Assembly: GCA_963762165.1 (NCBI GenBank)
Contig: CAVXJN010000002.1
Span: 186,001 to 250,000, forward strand
Length of the DNA: 64,000 nt
Source of the DNA: CAVXJN01 sp963762165
GTDB taxonomy: Bacteria > Pseudomonadota > Gammaproteobacteria > JASBUN01
Direction: 5' to 3'
The first letter of the stretch is position 1; each line of letters begins with the position of its first letter. Below, in pieces: positions 17,777-26,162 of the stretch. The position numbers were made by a program, and so were the translations under genes. The notes under the pieces are model-generated. The model saw nothing but the letters and a program-made list of their open reading frames with translations. It was not told the DNA's origin and searched no databases.

Positions 17777-19123
17777 GCAGTGCGCTGATATACGTGTTGG
17801 CATTCGTGGTGGCACTCGGGATCTTGATTACAGTGCACGAGTTCGGCCACTTCTGGGTCGCGCGCCGGCTTGGCGTGAAGGTGTTGCGATTCTCCGTGGG
17901 CTTCGGTAAGCCCTTGCTGGCGCGCCGTTCCCGCGACGGCGAGACGGAATACGTACTCGCAGCGTTGCCCCTGGGCGGTTACGTAAAAATGCTGGACGAG
18001 CGCGAGGCGCCGGTTGCAGAAGCCGAGAAAGCGCGGGCGTTCAACAACAAATCGGTTGGCACGCGGATCGCCGTAGTCAGCGCCGGCCCCTTGTTCAATC
18101 TGTTGTTTGCCATCGCGGCCTTCTGGGTGATTTTCATGGTCGGGGTCCCCGGCGTGGCACCCGTGATCGGCTATGTGGAGCCAGGCAGTCCCGCCGCGCA
18201 AGCCGGCCTGCAATCGGATTCACGCATCGTTGCCGTCAATTCCCAACCGACCAGTACCTGGGAAACCGCGCGTCTGGCATTGTTCGAGGCGGCCTTGACC
18301 CGCAAGCCGATCGCGCTGACGACACGTACCGCCGCCGGCGATACTCAAGTCCGAACTTTGTCCCTCGCTCCGGGCTCCGGTCCACTAGAGCCCCAGGGGC
18401 TGTTCGATGCGGTTGGTTTTCAACCCTGGCAGCCGGTAGCCGAGGTCGCCGGCGTGCAGGCCGGCAGCGCGGCCGATCGAGCCGGATTCCAAGCCGGCGA
18501 CCGGATCGTGGCTCTGGATGGCAAGCCGGTACGTTACTGGGGCGAGTGGGTGCGTTATGTGCGCGAGCGCCCGGAGCAGCAGATCGATGTCACGGTGCAG
18601 CGCGACGATGGGACCCGAGCATCTGCAGTTGCGCCCGGAGGCCCGTGAAGAGGAAGGTAAGCAAGTCGGCTTCGCGGGCGTCGAACGCCCCCCTATTCCC
18701 GAGGACATGTTCGCCGAAACCCGCTACGGACTGATCGACGGCCTGACGGCGGGTGCACGCAAAACCTGGGACATGTCGGTGCTGATGTTACGGGTATTGA
18801 GCGGAGTTGTTACCGGAAATGCGTCGCTCAGTAACATCAGCGGACCGCTGACCATCGCCCAGTATGCGGGCGACACTGCGTCAATGGGATTCATGCCGTT
18901 TTTGAATTTTCTCGCGGTGGTCAGCGTAAGCCTTGGGGTACTCAATTTGTTGCCCATACCGATACTGGATGGCGGACATTTATTGTATTACCTTATAGAG
19001 CTTGCCAAAGGGAGCCCCGTATCCGAGCATGCGCAACAGATTGCGCAGCGGGTCGGGATCGCGTTGCTACTTATGCTGATGGCGCTCGCATTCTATAACG
19101 ATTTCATGCGCTTGTTTTTCTGA
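17773..19123 (+). CDS. rseP: site-2 protease RseP (one frameshift)
   Basis: Inner-membrane zinc metalloprotease that cleaves anti-sigma factor RseA in the sigma-E envelope stress response. The active site VHEFGHF (His 22, Glu 23, His 26) is in the first membrane helix. Two PDZ domains follow (GYVEPGSPAAQAGLQ and VQAGSAADRAGFQAGDRIV), and the third zinc-ligand motif LNLLPIPILDGGHLLYY lies near the C-terminus. One extra C in the run near 18614 shifts the frame at DDGT-EHLQLRPEAREEE. It sits between dxr and bamA as in other gammaproteobacteria. Confidence 0.93.
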
Positions 19124-19162
19124 GCTGATCTTTTGATACTCACACATCGACTTGGATCTGTA

Positions 19163-21448
19163 ATGAGAATATTTTTCTGTGCTCTCGCCCTGTTTTTCAG
19201 CTTCGTGCGACTGGTCTGGGCAATCGAGCCGTTCACCATCCAAGACATCCGAGTCGAAGGACTGCAGCGAATTTCCGCCGGTACGGTATTCAACTATCTG
19301 CCACTCAAGGTGGGTGACCGCTTCGACGATCAACGTTCGGCGCAGACGGTTAGAGCATTGTTCAAGACCGGTTTCTTCAAAGACGTGCGCCTTGAGCGGG
19401 AGGGCAATGTGCTCGTGGTTGTCGTTGACGAGCGGCCTTCGATCGCCAGTATCACCATCAGCGGCAATAAGGAAATCGAAACGGATCAACTCATGGAGGG
19501 TCTCAAGCGCGTAGGGCTCGCCGAAGGGCGCACGTTCAATCGCTCCTTGCTGGACAAGGTCGAGCAGGAACTTCGGCGCCAGTATTTCAATCTGGGCAAA
19601 TACGCAGTCAAGCTCGATACCGTCGTCACGCCTTTGGAGCGCAACCGCGTTGCGATCAAGCTCGACATATCGGAAGGGCGCATCGCCAAGATCCGGCAAA
19701 TCAATATCGTCGGCAACAAAGTGTTCAGCGAAGACACACTGCTGGACGAATTCCAGCTTACGACGCCGACGACCTTTTCGTTCTACACGAACAACGATCA
19801 ATACTCGAAGCAGAAACTGGCTGCCGATCTGGAGACACTGCGCGCCTACTATCTGGACCGCGGATATCTCAATTTCGATATCACGTCGACGCAGGTGTCG
19901 ATCTCGCCGGACAAGAAATTCGTGTACATCACGATCAACGTCGACGAAGGCGAGCAGTATAAAGTCAAGGACGTCAAACTTGCAGGCCAGACGGTATTGC
20001 CTGCGGCGGCGCTGGAAAAACTGATCAAGGTGGTTCCTGGAAGCGTCTATTCCCGCACCCTGGTCGCAGACAGCACTTCGGCGATCGTGGATCGGCTCGG
20101 TAACGAAGGTTATGCCTTCGCCAACGTCAATACGGCCCCGGAAGTCGATCAAAAGAACAAACTGGTCGGCTTGACTTTCGTCGTCGATCCCGGACGCCGC
20201 GTATACGTGCGGCGCGTCAACTTCTCCGGTAATGTGCGAACCGCCGACGAAGTGGTGCGGCGGGAGATGCGGCAGATGGAGGGCGGCTGGTTCTCCACCG
20301 AAAAGGTCAACCGGTCCCGCACACGCCTCGAGCGCCTGGGGTATTTCACCGAGGTGAATGTGGAGACGCCGGCGGTACCCGGCACCAACGATCAGGTGGA
20401 TGTCAATTTCACCGTGGTCGAACGGCCGTCCGGAAACCTGCTTGCGAGCGTCGGTTACTCCCAGACCGGCGGCGTATTGTTCAGTGCCAGTATCGAGCAG
20501 AACAATTTTCTCGGTACCGGAAAGCGGGTCTCGGTAAGCGCAAACGACAGCGATATCACGCGCGGCTTCAAGGTCTCGTACACCAATCCCTATTACACCG
20601 ACAATGGCATCAGTCGCACCTTTACGTTCGGCAGTCAGAAGACCGATGCGGCGGCGGCCAACCTGTCGGACTATTCGTTGGACACCGACGAGCTTTCGGT
20701 CAACTACGGAATCCCGATCAATGAATACGACACCATCAATCTGAGCGGCAGCCTGGAACGCAATACCGTAAACTGCGCGACATCCAATCCGCCGCAGGTG
20801 TGTACCGATTTCATCACTCAAAAAGGCACGGATCAGTTCGATAGCGTGAAACTCGGCGCCAGTTATGCCCATGACACCAGAAACCGCGCGATATTCGCCG
20901 ACAAGGGCGTTCTGCACCATCTTTCTGCGGAAGTCGCGGGCGGAGACCTGGAATATTATCGCCTGCGTTACCGCCACGAGCGCTATTTCCCGGTTTCGAA
21001 AAAACTGACGATGCTGTTGCATGGTGAACTCGGCTATGCCGACGGCTTGGGCAGTACGAACACGCTGCCGTTTTTCGAGAACTTCTTTGCCGGTGGTCCG
21101 CGGTCTGTACGTGGCTACAAGGCCAACAGCCTGGGGCCGCGGGATTCGGCGACCAATCGCCCGATAGGCGGCAGCTTCAAAGTAGCAGGGGGCGCGGATC
21201 TGTATTTTCCGGTACCCTTTGTGCGGGATAGCAAACAGTTCCGGGTGGGAGTCTTCGTCGACGTGGGCAATGTGTACGCCAATGTCTCCGATTTCGACGC
21301 CGCCGAATTGCGGTATTCCACAGGACTGTCCACGGTGTGGATGTCGCCGGTCGGGCCCCTGGCCCTGAGCATAGCGAAACCCCTGAATGACAAACCGGGC
21401 GACAATACCGAATTGCTGCAATTCACGCTGGGCGGCTCTTTCTATTGA
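19163..21448 (+). CDS. bamA: outer membrane protein assembly factor BamA
   Basis: Central Omp85 protein inserting beta-barrel proteins into the outer membrane. The ATG at 19163 gives a signal peptide (MRIFFCALALFFSFVRLVWA) and a mature start IEPFTIQDIRVEGLQR; a TTG 30 bases earlier is open but would spoil the signal. Five POTRA domains fill roughly residues 22-420, followed by a 16-strand barrel with SIEQNNFLGTGKRVS and the lid-loop motif GGPRSVRGY. About 761 residues. The final residues are GGSFY, with Tyr rather than the usual terminal Phe or Trp. Confidence 0.96.
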   Translation: MRIFFCALALFFSFVRLVWAIEPFTIQDIRVEGLQRISAGTVFNYLPLKVGDRFDDQRSAQTVRALFKTGFFKDVRLEREGNVLVVVVDERPSIASITISGNKEIETDQLMEGLKRVGLAEGRTFNRSLLDKVEQELRRQYFNLGKYAVKLDTVVTPLERNRVAIKLDISEGRIAKIRQINIVGNKVFSEDTLLDEFQLTTPTTFSFYTNNDQYSKQKLAADLETLRAYYLDRGYLNFDITSTQVSISPDKKFVYITINVDEGEQYKVKDVKLAGQTVLPAAALEKLIKVVPGSVYSRTLVADSTSAIVDRLGNEGYAFANVNTAPEVDQKNKLVGLTFVVDPGRRVYVRRVNFSGNVRTADEVVRREMRQMEGGWFSTEKVNRSRTRLERLGYFTEVNVETPAVPGTNDQVDVNFTVVERPSGNLLASVGYSQTGGVLFSASIEQNNFLGTGKRVSVSANDSDITRGFKVSYTNPYYTDNGISRTFTFGSQKTDAAAANLSDYSLDTDELSVNYGIPINEYDTINLSGSLERNTVNCATSNPPQVCTDFITQKGTDQFDSVKLGASYAHDTRNRAIFADKGVLHHLSAEVAGGDLEYYRLRYRHERYFPVSKKLTMLLHGELGYADGLGSTNTLPFFENFFAGGPRSVRGYKANSLGPRDSATNRPIGGSFKVAGGADLYFPVPFVRDSKQFRVGVFVDVGNVYANVSDFDAAELRYSTGLSTVWMSPVGPLALSIAKPLNDKPGDNTELLQFTLGGSFY

Positions 21449-21473
21449 GTTGGGTAAGGCATAGCGATATCTC

Positions 21474-21998
21474 ATGAGCGTCAAATTCGCGAGCATACTG
21501 TGCGCCCTGGCGATATTGGGCATCGTTTCGATGCCTGTATCGGCAGAGGACAAGCGCGTTGCCTATGTCAATATCAACAAGGTATTGGAGCAGGCGCCGC
21601 AAGCGATCGCGGCGAACAAACGCCTGGAAAAGGAGTTCGAGCCACGCAACTCCGCATTGAACGAATTGCGCAAGGAAGTGCGAGCCTTGGAAGACCGTTT
21701 GTCGCGCGAAGGAATGACCATGAGCGAATCGCAACTGCGCAAGCTCGAGTTGGACATCCGTGGCCGTAAGCGCGAAATCAAGCGCACTCAGGAAGACTTC
21801 AGGGAAGATCTCAACATTCGGCGCAACGACGAACTGCGCAAGCTGCAAAAGCGCACCTACGATGCCATCGTCGATCTCGCGAAAAGCGAGAACTACGACA
21901 TGGTGCTCGGCGATGTCGTGATTTACGCGAGCCCCGCGGTGGATATCACCGACAAGGTTCTCAAGGTGTTGTCGGATGAGTTCAAAGCCGGAAAGTAG
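21474..21998 (+). CDS. skp: periplasmic chaperone Skp (OmpH family)
   Basis: Holds unfolded outer-membrane proteins on their way to BamA. The 174-residue protein starts with a signal peptide (cleavage likely after PVSAEDK), then the Skp start RVAYVNINKVLEQAPQA. A long charged coiled coil forms the tentacles, and the C-terminus YDMVLGDVVIYASPAVDITD returns to the trimer core. Position between bamA and lpxD is the standard one. Confidence 0.94.
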   Translation: MSVKFASILCALAILGIVSMPVSAEDKRVAYVNINKVLEQAPQAIAANKRLEKEFEPRNSALNELRKEVRALEDRLSREGMTMSESQLRKLELDIRGRKREIKRTQEDFREDLNIRRNDELRKLQKRTYDAIVDLAKSENYDMVLGDVVIYASPAVDITDKVLKVLSDEFKAGK

Positions 21999-22016
21999 AT
22001 CGGACGGATCGCGCAG

Positions 22017-23035
22017 GTGGCGCTGACGTTGCGAGAATTGGCGAATCGGATCGGTGCGGAATTCACCGGCGACGGAGGGACGGCCATCGTCGGAGTGTCG
22101 ACGTTGCAGCGGGCATCTCCGGATAGCATCAGTTTCCTGGCGAATCGCACCTACAAGCGATACTTGGCAGAAACCAAAGCCGCGGCGGTGATTCTACGCA
22201 AAGACGACGCCACGCGTGTCCGGTGCCGGTACTGCTGTCGGAAAATCCATACTTGACGTATGCCGAAGCGGCGACAATCCTGTGTCCGCAGTTCCGCGAG
22301 CCGGGGGGCATCCATCCGTCGGCCGTAGTCGAAGCCGGCGCCCAAGTGGATCCCACCGCCTGGATTGGTCCGAACGCGGTCATCGGCACCGATGCGCGTA
22401 TTTCCGCCAATGTCAGTATCGGTCCGGGGTGCGTGGTGGGCCGCGGTTCCGTCATCGGCGCCGGCTCGGAATTGGTCGCCAACGTGACCGTGCTGCACGA
22501 GTGCGTGATCGGTGAGCGTGCGTTGTTCCATCCCGGTGTAGTGGTGGGCGCGGACGGTTTCGGCATCGCAAACGACAAGGGACGCTGGGTCAAAGTTCCG
22601 CAGCTCGGCAGGGTGGTGATCGGTAATGACGTCGAGTTGGGCGCCAACACCACGGTTGATCGCGGTGCGATCGAAGACACCGTCATTGAAGACGGTGTCA
22701 AAATCGATAATCAGGTTCAGATCGCCCACAACGTTCGGATCGGCGCCCATACCGCCATCGCCGGATGCGCGGGCATTGCCGGCAGCGCGAAAATAGGCCG
22801 TCATTGTGCGATTGCCGGGGGGGTCGGAATCGCCGGTCATCTGGAAATTGCCGACGGCGTACAGATCACAGCTATGGCCTTGGTCACAAAGTCGATCAGC
22901 CAGCCGGGTGTATACTCCTCGGGCACGCCATTGCAGCCCAATGATGAATGGCACAAGAACTTCGCGCGCTTTCGCAAGCTTGACGAGATGGCGCGGCGTC
23001 TGCGGGCGCTGGAAAAGAAAATCAATCGCGACTGA
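22017..23035 (+). CDS. lpxD: UDP-3-O-(3-hydroxyacyl)glucosamine N-acyltransferase (one frameshift)
   Basis: Third step of lipid A synthesis. A GTG start gives MALTLRELANRIGAEFTGDG, then the uridine-binding N-terminal domain with the SISFLANRTYKRYL segment, then hexapeptide repeats of a left-handed beta-helix including DRGAIEDTVIEDGVKIDNQV and IAHNVRIGAHTAIAGCAGIA, where the catalytic His of the family lies. One base is missing near 22218, between the N-terminal domain and LLSENPYLTYAEAA. The rest is intact. It is followed by fabZ 18 bases later. Confidence 0.91.
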
Positions 23036-23053
23036 GCAAATACAGGCATTCCC

Positions 23054-23512
23054 ATGGATTCCAACGGATTCGATGTACACGAAATCCTACGATACCTGCC
23101 GCATCGGTATCCCTTTCTGCTCGTAGACCGCGTACTGGACCATGCGCCGGGCGAGTGGCTGACGGCAATCAAGAACGTCACAATCAATGAGCCGTTTTTC
23201 CCTGGCCATTTTCCTCACCGTCCGGTCATGCCGGGGGTGTTGATTCTGGAGGCGATGGCCCAGGCCACGGGCCTGCTGGCGTTCAAGAGCCGCCCCGGCG
23301 CGGCGCCGGATCCCGATCTGCTCTACTACCTGGTCGGAATCGATGGCGCCCGCTTCAAACAGCCGGTCGAGCCGGGCGATCAACTGGTGTTGGAAGTGCG
23401 GTTGCTGCGCGCCAAGCGCGGGATTGGTGTGTTCCAGTGCGAAGCCAAGGTGGACGGCAAGGTCGCGGCATCGGCCGAAATCATGTGTGCTGAACGGAAA
23501 GTCGACGTTTGA
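23054..23512 (+). CDS. fabZ: 3-hydroxyacyl-[acyl-carrier-protein] dehydratase FabZ
   Basis: Hot-dog-fold dehydratase of type II fatty acid synthesis; it competes with LpxA/LpxD for 3-hydroxyacyl-ACP, so its placement between them is meaningful. The signature RYPFLLVDRVLDHAPG and the catalytic NEPFFPGHFPHRPVMPGVLI (His and the following Glu in ILEAMAQ) are present. 152 residues. Its TGA stop overlaps a TTG start for lpxA. Confidence 0.97.
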   Translation: MDSNGFDVHEILRYLPHRYPFLLVDRVLDHAPGEWLTAIKNVTINEPFFPGHFPHRPVMPGVLILEAMAQATGLLAFKSRPGAAPDPDLLYYLVGIDGARFKQPVEPGDQLVLEVRLLRAKRGIGVFQCEAKVDGKVAASAEIMCAERKVDV

Positions 23513-24280
23513 TAGATCCAAGAGCAATTGTTGATCCTAGCGCCAAGCTGGATTCGGACGTGAGCGTCGGGTCCGTTCTCGGTCATCGGTCCCGGAGTGG
23601 AAATCGGCGCCGGCACCAACGTCGGGCCGCACGTTGTGATCAGGGGTCCGACGACCATCGGCCGTGACAACCGGATTTACCAGTTTGCGTCGGTGGGTGA
23701 CGATCCGCAGGACAAGAAATATGCCGGCGAGCCGACTCGATTGGAGATCGGTGACCGCAACGTAATTCGCGAGTACTGTACGATCAATCGCGGCACGGCG
23801 CAGGATCGTGGCGTAACCAGCATCGGCGACGACAATTGGATCATGGCCTACGTTCACATAGCCCATGATTGTGTCATCGGCAACGAAACCATTTTCGCCA
23901 ATTGCGCTTCCTTGGCCGGGCACGTTCAGATCGGTGATTACGTCATTCTCGGCGGGTTCACGCTGGTTCATCAGTTTTGTTCGCTGGGTGCGCACAGCTT
24001 CACCGCAATGGGCGCTCACATCGCCAAAGACGTGCCGCCCTACGTTACGGTGGACGGTCAGTTGGCCGAACCCAGAGGTATCAATGCCGAGGGCCTTAAA
24101 CGCCGTGGCTTCAGCCAGGCAGCGGTGCAAGCCATCCGGCGTGCCTACAAAATCCTGTACCGGTCGGGATTGGGTTTTGCAGAGGCGCAACAGCGCATCG
24201 CGGAATTGGCCGAAGACCATGCCGAACTGGAGATTCTGCGGGACTTCCTTAGCCGCAGTCGCCGCGGCGTCGTTCGTTAG
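23509..24280 (+). CDS. lpxA: UDP-N-acetylglucosamine O-acyltransferase (one frameshift)
   Basis: First acylation of lipid A synthesis. TTG at 23509, overlapping the fabZ stop and preceded by GGAAAG, gives MIDPRAIVDPSAKLDSDVSV, the standard LpxA beginning. An extra T near 23572 shifts the frame at VG-PFSVIGPGVEIGAG. Hexapeptide repeats continue through DDNWIMAYVHIAHDCVIGNE with the catalytic His region, and QFCSLGAHSFTAMGAHIAKD leads to the helical C-terminal domain. About 257 residues. No ATG fits, so the TTG start is the best choice. Confidence 0.9.
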
Positions 24281-24294
24281 CGGAGACCCTCGCC

Positions 24295-25437
24295 GTGCGC
24301 ATCGGACTGGTGGCGGGCGAGGCCTCGGGCGACATGCTCGGAGCCGAACTGATCGCGGAGATCCGCAAACGTCATCCCCAGGCTGAGTTCGAAGGCATCG
24401 CCGGCCCACGCATGCGAGAGCAGGGCTGCCGCGCATTGTTCGAATCGGAAAAGCTGGCGGTGATGGGAATATTCGAGGTGCTTGGGCACCTTCCCGAATT
24501 GTTGTCGATCCGGCGGCAGGTGCGGCGGCATTTTGTCCAGTCACCTCCGGACGTGTTCGTAGGTATCGACGCGCCGGATTTCAACCTTGGTCTCGAACGC
24601 AAGCTGCATGAAGCCGGTATCCGGACCGTACACTATGTCAGTCCCTCGGTATGGGCGTGGCGACAGGGCCGGGTGCAGCACATCGCCGCCAGCGTCGACC
24701 GCGTGCTGACCTTGTTTCCATTCGAGCAAACGTTCTACCAACAGCACGGCGTGGATGCACGATGTGTGGGCCACCCGCTGGCCGACGCAATCCCTGCGCA
24801 AGTCGACCAGGCGGCGGCTAGGCGTGCCTTGAATCTTCCGCAGAGCGGTGCAGTCGTGGCGTTGCTTCCCGGTAGTCGGCGCAGCGAAGTGCAGCGCCTG
24901 GCAAAAACGTTCGTGCTTACCGCCCGACGCTGTGCCGAGACCCGCCCGACGTTGCACTTCGTCGCGCCCATGGCGCATGCTGCAGTGAGGACGATTTTTT
25001 CCGACGCAGTTGACCGCTATGGCGCCGGCCTGAACGTGAAATTGACGGACGGCGGTGCGCAGCAGGCAATCGCGGCGGCCGACGTGGTGCTGCTGGCGTC
25101 GGGAACCGCCACGCTGGAGGCCTTGCTGTTGAAGCGGCCCATGGTGGTTGCTTATCGGATCTCGACCTTGACATACTGGCTGGTAAGAGGATTGCGGTTG
25201 CTGAAAGTCCCATATTATTCTCTGCCGAACTGGTTGTGCCGCGAACAGGTGATTCCGGAATTCATTCAAGGTGATGCCCGTCCGGAGCGGTTGGCAACCG
25301 CTGTATTGCGTTGGCTTGACCATCCCCAGGACATGCACGCACTCGCGGATCGCTTCGAAGAAGTGCACCGAAGCTTGCGGCGGGGTGCAAGCGCCCGGGC
25401 GGCGGAAGCGGTGTTGGAATTGGTAGGTCATGGCTAA
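24295..25437 (+). CDS. lpxB: lipid-A-disaccharide synthase
   Basis: GT-B inverting glycosyltransferase (family 19) joining UDP-diacylglucosamine and lipid X. GTG start at 24295 with GCGGAGAC upstream gives MRIGLVAGEASGDMLGAELI, the conserved LpxB N-terminus. FVGIDAPDFNLGLERKLHE, YVSPSVWAWRQGR and LLPGSRRSEVQRL are family signatures. 380 residues. The stop overlaps the rnhB start by eight bases (ATGGCTAA). Confidence 0.96.
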   Translation: MRIGLVAGEASGDMLGAELIAEIRKRHPQAEFEGIAGPRMREQGCRALFESEKLAVMGIFEVLGHLPELLSIRRQVRRHFVQSPPDVFVGIDAPDFNLGLERKLHEAGIRTVHYVSPSVWAWRQGRVQHIAASVDRVLTLFPFEQTFYQQHGVDARCVGHPLADAIPAQVDQAAARRALNLPQSGAVVALLPGSRRSEVQRLAKTFVLTARRCAETRPTLHFVAPMAHAAVRTIFSDAVDRYGAGLNVKLTDGGAQQAIAAADVVLLASGTATLEALLLKRPMVVAYRISTLTYWLVRGLRLLKVPYYSLPNWLCREQVIPEFIQGDARPERLATAVLRWLDHPQDMHALADRFEEVHRSLRRGASARAAEAVLELVGHG

Positions 25438-26062
25438 GCGCCCCGTACGCGGCAAGAATAGAACCGCGTTGGTCGCGGCTTGGATTGGCGAGCGGTTCGC
25501 CGCCGGAGTCGACGAAGCAGGGCGCGGCCCGCTGGCGGGCCCCGTGGTCGCGGCGGCGGTGATTCTCGATCCTGAGCGCCCGATTGAAGGACTTACCGAC
25601 TCGAAGCTGCTGAAATCGGAACGGCGGGTCGAATTGGAAATCCAGATCATGGCATCGGCGTTGGCCTGGGGCGTGGGTCGCGCGTCGGTAGAGGAAATCG
25701 ACCGTATCAACATTCTGCAGGCCACATTTCTTGCCATGCAGCGGGCAGTAACGGCGTTGAGCCGCGCTCCGGTAACGGTGCTGGTGGATGGCAATTGTTG
25801 CCCCGAATTCGGCTTTCCCGCCCAGGCCATAGTACAGGGCGATCTGCTGGTTCCCGCAATCAGCGCGGCGTCGATTCTCGCCAAGCAAGACCGCGACCGG
25901 TATATGACCGAACTGGACGCAGAGTTCCCCGGCTACGGCTTTGCCCGGCACAAGGGCTACGGGACGCCGGACCACCTCGCGGCCTTGGACCGACTCGGCG
26001 CTTGTCCTCACCATCGTGCTTCCTACGCGCCGGTTCGCCGTCGCCTGTCCCCCTGCTCCTAA
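25430..26062 (+). CDS. rnhB: ribonuclease HII
   Basis: Removes ribonucleotides from DNA-RNA hybrids. The catalytic block AGVDEAGRGPLAGPVVAAAV near residues 25-44 holds the first Asp and Glu; further acidic ligands lie in VLVDGN and AASILAKQDRDRYM. The C-terminal HKGYGTPDHLAAL is typical. 210 residues. It is normally followed by dnaE, but here a large PilZ gene and a small opposite-strand gene intervene. Confidence 0.95.
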   Translation: MAKRPVRGKNRTALVAAWIGERFAAGVDEAGRGPLAGPVVAAAVILDPERPIEGLTDSKLLKSERRVELEIQIMASALAWGVGRASVEEIDRINILQATFLAMQRAVTALSRAPVTVLVDGNCCPEFGFPAQAIVQGDLLVPAISAASILAKQDRDRYMTELDAEFPGYGFARHKGYGTPDHLAALDRLGACPHHRASYAPVRRRLSPCS

Positions 26063-26129
26063 CCGCGCCTCAAGAAAACCCTGCCGTGGGCCGATAAAAG
26101 GCCAGATACACCCATCTTTAATATGAACC

Positions 26130-26148
26130 GCGGGTGTCCAACACCCGC
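26130..26148 (+). promoter_or_regulatory. hairpin just upstream of the PilZ gene
   Basis: A perfect 8-base stem GCGGGTGT-CCA-ACACCCGC ends 14 bases before the chosen ATG at 26163. There is no T-run. No clear Shine-Dalgarno lies between hairpin and ATG, so it could affect initiation or be a partial transcription end after rnhB. TAATAT at 26119-26124 could be a -10 box but has no good -35. Confidence 0.4.
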
Positions 26149-26162
26149 CGCGAAGCGTGCCC

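Noticed and set aside
19067..21553. 828-codon open frame on the strand opposite bamA
   Set aside because: High-G+C third-position shadow of bamA; the bamA frame has signal peptide, POTRA and barrel motifs, while the antisense protein has no recognisable domain.
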